Positions 27,559-39,324 of a stretch of DNA of 64,000 nt are shown here, piece by piece. Where the stretch lies: contig MU278363.1 in the NCBI GenBank assembly GCA_022385755.1, positions 250,661-314,660 on the forward strand, in the 5' to 3' direction. A program made the translations under genes and the position numbers. Every line of letters starts with the position of its first letter. Position 1 is the stretch's first letter. The DNA comes from Trametopsis cervina (taxonomy: Eukaryota > Basidiomycota > Agaricomycetes > Polyporales > Irpicaceae). The notes below the pieces were generated by a model. The model had not been told where the DNA came from, did no database searches, and saw nothing but the letters and a program-made list of their open reading frames with translations.

Positions 27559-29689
27559 TTACCGGGCCGACTCGATGTGGTACGCGTCCTGCTTCTCCTT
27601 GATGTCGATGTCGCTGCCGGGAGAGACAGGCGTGGTGTCTTCCTCGATCTCCCGCTCGACGCGCTCTCGCTGTTTCTCCTGTGCCTTGTCCTCGTAGACT
27701 GTACTCGGGTCAGCAAGCAGCATATTACGTAGGTCATCATAAACTTACGGAAGGCAAGTTCCTCGAGAGACTTTCCAGAGGTTTCAGGGAATAGGAAGTA
27801 TACGAAGACAACCTCAAACGCGAGGAAGACAACGTAGCTGATGTAGTACTTCCATCCTATAGAAATAAAAATATAAGCATCTATGCCGCAGATTTCAAAG
27901 CCGGTTCACAAACCTGCGTTCTTGATACCGATAGGGTTGACGAATTGGTTGAAGAAGCCGGCGCAGCGACCCCACCATTGGAAGATAGCGATACCCTTAG
28001 CACGGACGTGGAAGGGGAACAACTCGACGAGGAAAGTGTACGTGAGTGCGTTGTAACCAATGTTATACGCCGGGCTGTACAAGAAGATGAAGCTAAAAAG
28101 ACGGTATCAGTCATGAGGCCTATCATCTTAGACAGCCAACTATACTCACGCAATGACGGCCCGGGAGGATGCCTGGTCTCCATTGAGGGCGTAACGCGCA
28201 CTGGCTATGGTCCATCCGGTGAAGATGAGTAAAAGAGAGATCGTGCAGATCTGTGGTCATCCCTTCATGAGACGGGTGGTGAGAAGCTCCTGGTGAAATC
28301 TGCTTACCATATAAGCAACGCGACGCTTCATGCGGGGAACATAGAGCGCAAGCAGGGTGGCGTTAACGAAGCCCCAGCAGGTCATTCCAAGGTTGATGAT
28401 GCTCTTCTCGCGGTTATCCGTGACGCCAACATTGTCGAGGATCTTGGAAAGGAAGTATCTGACATACAATGAGATATTGCGGCCACCCGTATAAGACGAT
28501 GATACTCACGAAGTAAGACCGTTGCCAGACCATTGAGTGGCGAGACCAAGGAAAGAGGCGATCAAGAGACGCTTGCGGAGACCGGGTGTGCTGATCAGAT
28601 CTTTCCAGCCGGTCTTGTTTGTCTCTCTCTCCAGTTCAAGAGCTGTCTCGATCTCGGCGTATTCAGCCTTGACAAATACTGAGTCGACATCACCCTCGGC
28701 GTGGTACTTAGCCAGGATAGCAAACGCCTCCTCGCCTCGTCCCTTTGAAATCAGCCATCTATATGTGTGTGAGCAATACCGAGCTTCGAATATATGGCCA
28801 TGTTAAACTCACCGAGGAGATTCGGGAAGGAACCAGATAAATGTAACTTGAAGCAGACTGGGGCAGATCTGGAGAGCCGAGGGGATACGCCATCCCCATG
28901 TTGTCTTCATGGCAAAAGTACCGAGGGTAACGCCAGCCGCAACAATGGCACCTAAATAACGACAGATCAGATCATTAAGGTAGTCGACACCAAAATTTTA
29001 TCTTACCGATAAACCAAGAAGCGTTGAACAGAGATCCGATGCGAGCACGTTCCTTGGGGTGGGCAAGCTCTCCAATCATAGAGGAAGCTGCTACGATGGC
29101 AAACGGAATACCGAAGCCGAGGAGGAACCGAGCGACGATGAACATGGCAACTGGAGAGATTCGTTAAGCATGGTTGGCCCGACTATCTGCATCTCGATGA
29201 CGTACAGTTTTGTGCGGCCATTTGCAGAGCAGCACCGACGATCATGATAGCACTACCGAAGAGGATAGCCATGCGGCGACCCAGACGGTCGGAGACGTAT
29301 GGCACGAAGGGCAGGGAACAAATGGAGCCGAGGGAGTAGATAGCGGACATCAATCCGAGGATAGAAGAGTCCGGGTGGTGGAAGACTGGACAGATAGTGT
29401 CAACCGAGAATTCTGCCCATGACAGAGACTACGTACAGGAAACCCATGAGTCGACTGCCTGAAGACCGTTCATCATGGAGGAGTCGAAACTGGGCAGGAA
29501 ATCAGTGCCTGTAGCGCAGACATTCTACAACACCAATACTCACCCACTGGTCATTTCGATACCGATACATGTCGGGAACATGATCAAGTATAGCATACGC
29601 AGGTTGGGTTTCTTGTACCATGGCGTGACGTCTTCCGCGAGCATGCGGGCAACGATAGGATCACCTGAAGAGGAAGCACCGACGGCCAT
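27559..29689 (-). CDS. MFS sugar transporter (hexose/disaccharide:H+ symporter family)
   Basis: Eleven minus-strand exons (29689-29544, 29489-29437, 29385-29206, 29150-29007, 28951-28813, 28758-28510, 28458-28308, 28250-28150, 28092-27914, 27856-27749, 27698-27559) give 529 residues with 12 expected membrane helices. Sugar-porter signatures: FDSSMMNGLQ in helix 1, VSDRLGRRMA in loop 2-3, RFLLGFGIPF, ELAHPKERARIGS, FLPESPRWL after helix 6, and FPETSGKSLEELAF after helix 12. The tail is charged and cytosolic. It imports sugar across the plasma membrane; substrate cannot be told, although the family includes fungal lactose and hexose permeases. The start at 29689 (MAVGASSSGD) fits the family; the frame is open about 350 nt upstream, but that part is not transporter-like. 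Confidence 0.9.
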
Positions 29690-31190
29690 GATAGCTTGAT
29701 GAAAGTGTCTTCCTGACGGACGACGAGCAGGTACGGTTGAGAGAACTTGTCTACGGTACCAATCGCTCAACTGGCTGGTTTTTAAACCCGCGTCCAAACC
29801 GCCTTGCCCATGCCTTGTGTGCAACGATCGCGGCCCCCTCGTGCCGGTGTACGGAAGTATTCTCCTATTCTCCAAAGTATCGCCGTTGCCGCTGAGTGCG
29901 TGAGAGTGGGCTTGGCATGTTTCTGGGATCGAAACATACGCTTCGGGAGGACCTTCGCTGTTGTCGTAACGCGCTAGGTTCCGTGGTGCGAGATCTCCCG
30001 CATGCTTGTGCCTCAATAGCACAGCACTGCAGGGGTTCAACGCGTTCCGCGCCGCATACCTCTGCCTCAGCAGCCTTCAGTCTACGCACGAGCATCCAGT
30101 TGTTCAACGACGCAATGCCAAGAAGGCATCTCCGATTATGATCGCTGTTGAATAGATCACACGGACAGAAAGGCTCTAGCGGGCAAATTTCGGATATGCC
30201 AGAGGTTGACGCGATTTAAAGGGGAACTGTGGGGCCCCGCGGCACCGGTGTTTGTTCAATTGCATCAAGCCAGAAGCGAGACACTTGATGACATTCGTGG
30301 GCGGGGATTCGACTGGGGACCAGTCAGCAGGCCGAAATGGTAGAGCCACTCGCCGCGAGGAACATACCGTCATGGAACTGTTTTACAGAATACTTCAGCC
30401 GCAAGCCTTATCACGGCTCGGGAAGAAACGCGCTGCCCAGTGTTGCTCAGCGTGGGAGTCTATTTGTTCGTGAATAATCGTCTCGTCAGGCAGTTACGAG
30501 GAGAGAATGTGAGACTGCGGTCGGCCTACCTGATAAAAGTAATGACTCACTATCAATAAATCCCCAAGAATGGCGTTTCATTGAAAATAAGCTGGCTGAG
30601 TGTTGGATGTACTGTACCCGCGGTGCAAAAACAGTTACAGTAAACGAGTTGTGCAGAGATGCCGCATTAGCCGCATCAAGGTCCGGGATACACAGCAGAT
30701 CGGATTCAGGCTCAGGGAGGTTGTTCTAGGTTGTTGCTACGGTGCTAAAGGGATGTCAAAAACACAAAAAAAAATTGGTGCCTTGCGCCTGGTGCAGGAG
30801 GAACCATGATTAATCATCTCACATTTCTGTGCCACCCGCGGCAGCGTACGCTGGTCCGTGTTAGTCGGCTGCGGAGAGGTCCTCGATTCTCTAGCACCGG
30901 CCGGGTTGTGCCAAGTTTCCAACAGTTGTCGAATAAGGTGAACGACAGCATAACGGTAATCCTGAACAGTTGGACTGAATAATGATGATGAGAACCTAAC
31001 AGTTAACGTGCACGTTGAATGAGCGTTACGCCACAAAGGCTTTGCGTGAGAACGTCACGTGCTGCCATTAACGCTTCCTAATGTGGCGGACGCGTCGCGT
31101 TCTGCTTCACTCAGCAAGTCATTCCGCCACTTGCTTTCTTGTTCTCGTTCTGCTCTCCATCTCATTGCTGTGCTCCTCCAACCGACCGAT
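29690..31190. other. 1.5 kb intergenic region between the transporter and NEDD8
   Basis: This divergent spacer holds the promoters of the sugar transporter and NEDD8. A minus-strand TTTAAAAA-like stretch near 29775 could be the transporter TATA region. I see no splice-joined coding sequence, tRNA fold or repeat. A long spacer upstream of a sugar transporter suits complex carbon regulation. Confidence 0.35.
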
Positions 31191-31683
31191 ATGCTTATTA
31201 AAGTCAAGGTGATGCGCATTCGTAGTTACGTTATCCTCCTGATCTCACCTATATCCTGGACAGACACTCACAGGCAAGGAGGTGAGAAGACATCGGGCCA
31301 CCGGAAGGCGCTCGTTATTTTCTCTTTGCATCCTGCTGGCTCTAACTTCACACGGACGTGCAGATCGAGCTTGATATCGAGCCTGATGACAAGGTACACT
31401 GCGATTTCTCCGAGACGGCAGTGGGAGTTCGCTTATGCATGATTCCCATAGATCACACGTATCAAGGAGAAGGTCGAGGAGCAGTCAGGAGTTCCCCCAC
31501 CGCAGCAGCGATTGATTTTTGGAGGCAGGCAAATGTGCGTTCACGATCGGTATCCGATTGGCCACTTGTGATACTGACGATCGTTGCCTCGTTCACAGGC
31601 AGGACGACAAGACTGCACGCGATTTCAATATCTCCGCCGGAGCTGTGTTGCATTTGGTCCTCGCTCTTCGTGGTGGCCTCTAG
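31191..31683 (+). CDS. RUB1: NEDD8/Rub1 ubiquitin-like modifier
   Basis: Five exons: 31191-31208, 31264-31281, 31364-31393, 31452-31534 and 31599-31683. The product is 77 residues: MLIKVKTLTGKE, then [35 protein letters not shown] and a C-terminus [11 protein letters not shown]. It is ubiquitin-like and NEDD8-type (the ALRGG end), conjugated to cullins to activate SCF-type ligases. The precursor has a single residue (Leu) after GG, which a Yuh1/UCHL3-type hydrolase would remove. Three exons are 18-30 nt, so the gene is invisible as one ORF. It is convergent with the AlkB-like gene, with 219 bp between the stops. Confidence 0.95.
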
Positions 31684-31902
31684 ATATACGTCTTCTTTCT
31701 CTATCTTCAAGAGAAATAGAGACAGATGAACAGGTGAAGAAGGAAAAGAGAAGATAACTTGCAGATCCATTTGATGTAGCCAATATCCTTCGTACGTTGT
31801 TAGATAATCATATCTGCATGCTCTGTATTATGTTACGCTGTTCACTCTTGCTCTCGGGATGTAGCCGCCACAGTCAATTACAATGTCACTATCACTACCA
31901 CA

Positions 31903-32915
31903 TCAATACTGCGAACTTGGCTCTGCTAAGCCTCCAACCACGTCTGCTCCAGGTAAAAGCCACCGGAACGTTATGCTGACGCGGACCGAACGCGGCACCC
32001 ATCGCCCTCTCTCAGACTCTGCACTATCCTGCACCCAGTCCTCCGTTCGACCTTCGATACCGTGCGTCCACCCGTAGCGAACTTCATCCGACATTACATA
32101 GACGCTCCCGTGCGGCAAGAAAACATCCCATCCGCTGGGAGCATCGTGCTCGGTTGGGTGATCATCGTCGGACAGTGCGCCCTGCTCGACCTTCCTGAAC
32201 TGCATTACGCATCCGCTGCCGAGACTGACTCCGATGATGCCGTCCCCAAATCGATCCAGCAAGTCGACATGAGGTGTGATGCCCTGTCCTGCTTCGTAAA
32301 AATTCACGATGGCCTGGCGACCACCACGAGCCGATGTGCCCGGAGGAGGGAAAAGCAGCTCATATGTGGCTTTGGGGAGCACTGGCTGGAGATTCTTCGA
32401 GAGAATTACAATCAAGTCTCTCATGAACTCTGGCATGTGGAACCCTTCCTCAGGCGACCCTATGGCTGACACAGACAGTGGAAACAAGGGGGCATTGAAG
32501 TGATATTATTAGCAGGATAACGTTTATGACACATACCACCGAAGGCCCTTTGCTTTGCTGGTTGGAAAAGCATGACCTGGTTGGCACGTCCGATTCGCGG
32601 CCGGAAGTAAGTGTCTATGCACTTCTGCAGCATGGATTCTGCTAGCTCGTCGGACAGGAAGGCATCTGGACTGAAGTGCAATCCCGGTATTGGTGGAACG
32701 ACTCGTCTTGCTGGCTGCAAGCTGTGGGCCGGTGGCGGTTCACTGTAAGTGAAATCTAGCATTTCATCGAACAGAGAGTCCGTGTCATCGAACAATGAGT
32801 CCATCTCCGAGTCTGATTCTGACCCGACATTTTCTCCATTGCTGGCATCGTCTAATGGCCGCGACAACGCCGCCAGCGTCGTGTGATCAGTGGTTATTTT
32901 GAGTGCACCTGGCAT
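31903..32915 (-). CDS. AlkB-like Fe(II)/2-oxoglutarate dioxygenase
   Basis: Two minus-strand exons, 32537-32915 and 31903-32465, with a 71-bp intron (313 residues). The AlkB core is complete: NFYEAG (the NxY signature), iron ligands H192 and D194 in ITPHVDLLDRFGDG and H261 in GWTHGIEGR, and the RX5R signature RVSITFR (R288, R294) for 2-oxoglutarate and substrate. The N-terminal 80 residues are acidic and Ser-rich with two near-repeats (DSLFDDTDSLFDEM). AlkB homologs oxidatively demethylate DNA, RNA or protein; the subfamily cannot be assigned safely here. The start at 32915 is the first ATG in frame. Confidence 0.85.
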
Positions 32916-33276
32916 CACGGATTCCGAATAGTTGACGCAATCGCTGCTATATGGGAGAAGTTCGTCAAGGGTTGGTCCCAGGTGGATTTGAGCTTACACT
33001 TAGAGTCAGTGGAGGACGGAGCCGGCGCCGTGGCTATGAAGAGTGCCTTGCTACTTACATCACTGTCAACGACGGACATCTCCCACGTGGTAATGACCGG
33101 GCCGCTCGTGAAAGGACATTGTATTCTGAACGGTCCTCAGCAGTGCGGCCAGGCAAATGATCAACATTCGGTGTTGCACATACGTATAAAGATACAAGGG
33201 CGAAATGATTCGATAAGTAAACGTACAACATAAGAGAACAGCGTGGAATCACACGAGGTATCATACAAGCAACCCT
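32916..33276. other. Spacer upstream of the AlkB-like gene
   Basis: 361 bp between the AlkB-like start and the protease stop (both minus strand). The plus-strand ORFs here show no protein-like pattern. Confidence 0.3.
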
Positions 33277-34842
33277 TCAATCTCGTTGAGCAACGCCAAC
33301 CGTCTTCTCGCCCTGGTTGACTATAGGAACAGGTAAACAGACAATTTCTAGCTTCGAGAGAAAACAGAACACTTACAAACAACGTACACGCATTTCAAGA
33401 ACACGTCCCCAAAGATATCAAAGTCTTGGTTCCCACGACTTTGTATGCCTCCCATGATATAGCCGTGGTCTGCTGGACCAAAACCGACGTCTTCTTCATG
33501 CAGGGTAAACAGGTAATCCCCTATGGCGAAGGATATCTCAGGGAGTCGGGTGTCAACAGGATACTTCCATCCGCCCAGTTGGTCATCATACACAGCGCCA
33601 TGTATTTGATCTATATTTGCATGAGCGGAGGCTCTAGATGTCGAACATCCATCCCGGGCTCACCATAGATAGACCTCAGTACGTCATCGTCGACAAGCAA
33701 AAGTGTAGTGCCAGTGTCGAGAATTGTCGTGTTTCCGGGGCGATCAATAATCTGGCCATTGACGGAGTATGAGTAAGATTTGACCTGCCAGAAGCCCTGC
33801 GAGCTGCGTGGATCCTCAGTAACCTGGGTGGCTCCAAACCTTCAGAGAGTCTGACCTATCAACCGGAGTATAATGAAGGTGGTGAGTCGTGACACTATGA
33901 TCGATATAACCTGCCATACTTGTCAATCCCATAACGTATGAAATATGTGGAAGGGACTCGACCTCACCGAAAGAGTAGAAACCGGGCTCGTTCCCTCTGC
34001 TTAGTTTCACAGTGAACAGCGGCTCGTCTATGAGTTTCTGATCAATCATATTCTCTATAGGGGTCTTCACTGCGTGGGGTGAAACGGTGTTGAGAGCAGG
34101 CCAAGCCAGGCCCAGGAGCCCATCGTTCCCTCCATCTGACAAGAAGCTGGAGCTCAAATGACTCGCGCACTCAACGGCTTGTCTGCGTATTGTGACTCCG
34201 GCGACAGAGATGGTATCCGTATACACATCACCAGACGCAGAAGAGCCATCTCCATAGGAAATTTGCCATGTTCCTGACGCTTTCTTCGCGGTCTTTGATT
34301 TCTTCGGGTTGTATATGTTATGAGTCTTCGAATACTTGGAGGCGTTGGCCAGTTCCGAGGACCAAATCCATAAGTCCGAGGATCCTGTGTCAAAATCGAG
34401 GTTTGCGGTAATGCCTGGAGAGCCGATTTTGACAGGAACAACGTATTCATTACTGTGGGTGCGCGAATCAGCACTTGCACCACAGGAGCTGTCAGGGAAG
34501 TGTCTTACTCTGCGAAAGTGGTGGTCAGTACGCCGATGATTTAGGGATGTATGTTAGGCCCGTACCATTCTGAACAGATTCCGCAGGCACTTCGTGATCT
34601 ATATCTTGCAGACCGTGCGTCTTAAGCTTCACCACTACATTGTTTCTTTTGCAAAAGCCGGCATATCTGCCAGCATCGAACCCGTATCTACGAGCAGCTC
34701 GGGCGTATGCAGCGTAAAATGACGGTCGCTGGTCTTGATAGCATGCGGGACGAACGAGTTGGTACATTCGCTTCTCAATCTCTGCCTCTACTGCTTGCTC
34801 CGTAGCATCTTGAAGTTGATGTTTCGAGTGCATACAGCCCAT
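33277..34842 (-). CDS. A1-family aspartic protease (aspergillopepsin-like) with N-terminal MGC motif
   Basis: Minus-strand exons: 34566-34842, a one-nucleotide exon at 34509, 33840-34452, 33664-33796, 33377-33610 and 33277-33320 (433 residues). Catalytic aspartates are D114 in DFDTGSSDLW and D324 in ILDTGTTLLLVDD; the flap Tyr lies in ISYGDGSS. The propeptide part SFYAAYARAARRYG matches fungal pepsin-like zymogens, and the end FNQGEKTVGVAQRD is typical. In place of a signal peptide the protein starts MGCMHSKHQ, which resembles N-myristoylation plus palmitoylation signals. The fold is complete, so it is probably active. The first junction can also be spliced by a GAG acceptor (58-bp intron), which would add 19 residues; homology favours the one-nucleotide exon. 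Confidence 0.85.
34453..34565 (-). other. Candidate one-nucleotide exon flanked by two 56-bp introns
   Basis: On the minus strand, intron A (34510-34565) runs GTACGG..CGCAG with a TACTGAC branch-like site. One A follows (34509). Intron B (34453-34508) runs GTAAGA..CACAG with CTGAT and CTGAC branch-like sites. Exon 1 ends in phase 1 and the next exon needs phase 2, which the single A supplies, giving ESVQN-D-NEYVVPV, the pattern usual in this protease group. Confidence 0.6.
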
Positions 34843-35819
34843 TCTTAGGATATCTCTGTCGATGAAGGAGGGCCCGCGACCTGGGAGTAGAGTCTAAAAT
34901 GCACAGTTCAGGTCGATGGCACCCCACCGTGAAACTTGAAGTCTGGGGATAAACGGCAATTGTGTGAGTATAGTGGGAATGGCCCTCCTTATATACCCGA
35001 GCAGACCGCTGGGACGATTTCAGCCGTCGCTGTTTAACGCCGACTTGGAAGAGCTACTTATGCAGCGATGATGATATCGTAGCTGCTCGTCGGATGCTGA
35101 CCGTGACGGCCCTATCAACTCGACGTGATATGCTGCAGGACTCATGCCGCGCTAGCTATTCTTAGGAGGGATCTTGTTCGACCAACCTGGCAGAGGTCGA
35201 CAAAAGCAAACTGTTCTGGTAGCAGGTCGTATTTTGGGACATTGACATGCGCGGCATGTGTTATCGCGAAGTGCAATGCAGTGAGTGAGATAGTAGATGA
35301 TGGTTGCGTGCGAAGGCTGATTCTCGCTGCGGACCTGGCATAGACGCAGACGCCACCAGTTTTGGAAGGTCAGGTATTCAGAGCCTCTCATCTCATCATA
35401 CTTTGTAGTCATTTATCACCCAGTCAGAAACAGTTCGCTTACATCGAGTGCTCCCACCATATCTTCACATCAAGTTATAAGAGCGGCTTGATCAGAGCAA
35501 GAGATGTAAATCCATAAGTATACCGGTCAGTCCTTGTTCTTGCACCTACTTCAGCTGCAAGTAGCCAAGGCGGTCGGACGGCTTTCATTGTACAAATCAA
35601 GCCAGCTTGCATATAACCTCATCTGTCAGAAAAGCAGACGGTTCCTTAGTGCATAAGGGAACATATTCGAGACAGTCACGCATTGTCATTGAAACGCGTT
35701 TCATATAGCAAGATGAATATCTGACCAAAAGGCAATCGCGGAAGTAGCAAAGGATTAGAAGCAAAACAGCATACGAGTGAACTGGAAGCACACCCGGCAA
35801 CGGGATAGGGAAAAGCACC
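34843..35819 (-). promoter_or_regulatory. Intergenic region with protease promoter, TATA box at 34989-34995
   Basis: 977 bp between the protease start and the SAP18 stop. On the minus strand TATATAA lies at 34989-34995, about 147 bp before the protease ATG. The rest, 35000-35819, shows no gene that I can support. Confidence 0.45.
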
Positions 35820-36786
35820 TTAATCATAGCGCGAGCCTCGTCTTCTGGGTGGCGGGCTCCGAGACCTAGATCTGGATGGGGACCGACGATCGCGACCGCC
35901 TCTGTCTCCCCAGCCTCCTCCCCCTCTGCGTGGAGGACTGTCTCTCCTGGGCGGCCCGCCCCTTCCACCGCCCCTTCCACCCCTTGAGCCTCGAGTTCCC
36001 GATGCCGGCGCATCCGACGACCCTCTCCAGTGCCCGCTGCCTCTCCCTGCCCCTGCCGCGCTTCCCAGCGAACCGCCCCAACCAGCATCACCTCCTCGCC
36101 CACTCTCCTTCTTCCATCCGTTAGAAAACGCAGCCCCGGATGCGCTTGATGGCAGAGTCGCCAAGCTTCCACTGCCTTTGATTGAGAGCTCTCCGGAGGC
36201 AGCTGGGGCCAGTGTCACATTCTTCGGTAGTTGGACCGTTACGTGCAGATGATCCCCAGGGACAAAGCGCAACTCATCCAAGGTACGCTCGTCATCAGAC
36301 GAGGCCGGTGCGGGCTCAGTGTCCGTGAGGAGACGCGGTGCTGGCGACGCTAATGTTCCTGGCTCTCCTAGGATGTCACGCGAATATACTGTGCCAAGCT
36401 CCTTTTGTGCTTCGCGACCGCGGTTGGCGGAATCAGCGTAGACAGCGCGGAATGAGTAGCGTGCTAGGGGATGTCTGTACTCTGGGCTAGGTGGTGCAGT
36501 TGACCGTAAGGTGGTAAGCACTTCGCGGAGAGTTGCATCTTTCCTGCAGTCGGCTTAAGTATCCATTCATATGAGTACGCGCAGCAACATACCATGTATA
36601 AATCTGCTGCTCGTCTTTGAACGCTGTGGCACCACCAACACCTGCGATTTTGATGAAGACTTGAATGAGGAACGGGGCGGTCTGCAAGAGCGTAATGTCA
36701 GTAACGTGGCGATTATGCTTTTCGAAGAGGCTGCATACCTTTTCTCTGTCGATGATTGGTCGTCCGGCGGGCGTGGTGTCCTCCAT
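35820..36786 (-). CDS. SAP18: SAP18-like protein with RGG/RS C-terminal tail
   Basis: Three minus-strand exons: 36739-36786, 36593-36681 and 35820-36543 (286 residues; introns 57 and 49 bp). The N-terminal 130 residues carry the SAP18 ubiquitin-like fold: IIDREKTAPFLIQVF, QQIYTWKDATLREVL, HPLARYSFRAVY and FVPGDHLHVTVQL. SAP18 belongs to the Sin3 histone-deacetylase complex and to the ASAP/PSAP splicing-related complexes with RNPS1. Animal SAP18 ends soon after the fold (about 150 residues). Here about 100 residues follow, rich in Gly-Arg-Gly and ending in Arg-Ser dipeptides (RSPSRSRSRSPPPRRR), the composition of RNA-binding splicing factors. Confidence 0.88.
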
Positions 36787-37283
36787 TTTGTAGTCGAAGC
36801 GTTTAGGTTCTGGACGTTGTGGACTGTGCCGACGCGGTCACGCAGCGCGGAAAGATTATGTAATCATGGATGTTCCCACAGCTCGGATGCGAATTCTCAT
36901 TGCCCAATTGAACTTGCATAAGGTGGCAGGAGGTGAGAAGAGCTCACAACCCATTGAACATCTTGGAAGAATACATTGCATGTTTTCTAATGAGTTGAGT
37001 GCGACAATGGACACTTCGTATCCCCACGTGTTCGAGTAATTGTCAATGGCGCCTGAGTCTTGAATGTGAACACGCACAATGCGAACTTGCGGCTCTGTAC
37101 ACGCGACCGCGATACCCCTCTCATGTCTCTTCATTTCCATCCTGCTGCACGTCCATCTCGTTCCTAATCTACTTGCTTGTATATCTCAGGTTCATATAAC
37201 CCGTCTTCTATAGCGCTTCGCACGCCGAAAGTTACAACTCGAAGGAACAATTCAAATCGGGACCTGGTGTCTAACATCTAAGC
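36787..37283. promoter_or_regulatory. Bidirectional promoter between SAP18 and the NADAR gene
   Basis: 497 bp between two divergent starts. No TATA box or ORF of note is visible. Confidence 0.4.
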
Positions 37284-39076
37284 ATGGGGAACAACAGCTC
37301 ACGCGGAGCATATCCCCCGCAATATCCTCCAAAGCATGCATACTACTCTGACAGACCACACCAGAAGCCTCGCAAAGGCGGAGGAGGGCTTGGTCGTCGC
37401 TATTACGACGAGGGAGGCTACGATCGTCGGGAGCGATACCCTTCACAATCCCACACGCGTTCACAGTCGCATTCGCATTATCCACACCCCAATCGTACGT
37501 AGTTATTATTCTGCAAAATGATGTATATTACTCGATTGATATTAATGCACGAGGCTATTGTTATTAGCATTCAAACCTCAGCATGGGTACGCCCTGCCGC
37601 AGCCAATACCTCCACCTCAGCTCCCTTTCCCGAACGTTGTGGCTCCCTCCCCGTACCCAGTTATACCACCTGTTCCACCGCGACACCACTACAGCTCATC
37701 TGCCCCACCTCCCGTGATCCCCAACTCGTCTTACTTCACCCATCCGACCGCACAGATGCCAGAACCGGCAGTTGCACCACCCCCGGTCATACCACATATG
37801 CACGCACAAGGGGCACCAGTCATTCCACAGCATCAGGGAAACATGTACCAGAATAATGCTCCCGTTGTTCCTCCTCTCCCGACCATGTACCCTCAATCTC
37901 ACCCAGGGAATGGTGGGATGCATGCAAGCATGTCATCCGACAGCACTACGCCTCCGCACAACATGCAGCAAGGTCCGCCTCTCGCTCCAGGGCAGTACGC
38001 ACATGGATTCCACCACTATGAACGTCAGCCGCCTATCGAGTTCAGAGAAAACCCCCTCCCGACTCCTCCAAAGGATATATTTGAACTCTCCCCTTATGTT
38101 AACCTGCTGAAGGATCTACAGCGTCCTCTAGAAGATACTATCAACACAACATCACCAGCGTATGCCACCGCATACGTGGTGACCCCCCCAGGCTCTTACG
38201 CGAGCCGCGAGAAGAAGCAACGCAAGGGCTTGTTCCGCACATTGAGCAACCGCTTGGGCGGTAAACCTAAACGAGACGCAGACGGCGCACCGCTCGTCCA
38301 GCCCGTATTTCTCACTACAGGCCCAGTTATTCCCGGCGGTGTATTTCCCGGCGCCGTTCCCGGTGCGGTGATACCGCCAGGTGTATTCCCTGCTGCTGTA
38401 CCTCCTCCCGGCACATTCTGGCCAACGGGCGGTCCTCAATCTATGCAAGACGGTAGCGTCCGTGCGCATAGCCCACATCAGCATCATGCCCCTCCTTCTC
38501 CTGCGCCCTCGCACCGTTCTCACCAGTCACATCGTTCTCATCACTCAAGACACTCCCCGCAGAACGATCCTATCGAGATCAGCCTGCATAACCAGTACAG
38601 CGGCCTGACGCACCTCTCCCCTCACCGCGTACATCATCAGCGGAAGTCGTATCCTTCCGCGTTCCACCTCCTCGAAGCACTGCGCTTTATCGACACCCAC
38701 CCCCACCTCGCAGAGCAGATCAGGACGTGTCCGAACACCGACGAGGTAAAGGCAATCGTCAGTCAGAACTCGGGATACGCTAGAGAAGACTGGGAGCGGA
38801 TCGTGGTTGATATGGTGAGTTCTCTCCGGATTACTTAGTAGTCCAAGCTAAACTTCATGACAGATGGGAGAGGTACTATACGACAAATTCATACAACATC
38901 CTCACCTACGAAACTTGCTGCTGAGCACCGGCCAGAGCCCGCTGCATTATGCAGACCCTCAAGATAATATGTGGGGCATCGGCCCTCTCGGACGAGGCGC
39001 AAATGAGCTCGGAAGAGCTCTTGAGCGCGTCCGACACAGATTATACCAGGAGGGGTTCACTATGGAAGACAACTAG
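37284..39076 (+). CDS. NADAR-domain protein with proline-rich N-terminal region
   Basis: Three exons: 37284-37494, 37568-38814 and 38864-39076 (556 residues). The C-terminal 150 residues are a NADAR (YbiA/DUF1768) domain: GLTHLSPHRV, AFHLLEALRF, VLYDKFIQHPHLRNLLLSTG, NMWGIGPLGRGANELGRALE. NADAR proteins are N-glycosidases on riboflavin-pathway intermediates and ADP-ribosyl groups. The N-terminus MGNNSSRGAY fits an N-myristoylation signal. Between them lie a His/Arg/Ser-rich stretch, some 270 Pro-rich residues with repeated PPVIP units, a basic RKGLFRTLSNRLGGKPKR segment and a His/Ser-rich run. The short last exon encodes the catalytic half and must be joined. Confidence 0.85.
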
Positions 39077-39324
39077 TCGTTCAAGCTGCTTTCATCCACT
39101 CCCTCTTGCTTCATTTTCTGTTGGCCCGGAAGCGCATCACCGGGAATTCTTCTACAATTACGAGCTTGATGATAATGACGGTACGTGCGATGATATGTTA
39201 TGTAGCATATCATTCAACCTCCGAGGCAGGCCTCGCATTACGGGATATAGAATAGCTACATGTATCGGTGTACTTGTGCTCTGAGAACTAACCACTGTCA
39301 TGTTACCTTACGATACTTCCTTTC

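Noticed and set aside
29540..30040. Upstream extension of the sugar transporter to a start at 30040
   Set aside because: The added 117 residues are not transporter-like, whereas the ATG at 29689 gives the normal N-terminus.
34507..34565. GAG acceptor giving a single 58-bp intron in the protease
   Set aside because: Not excluded, but GAG acceptors are rare and the added 19 residues break the usual protease pattern; the one-nucleotide exon uses standard sites.
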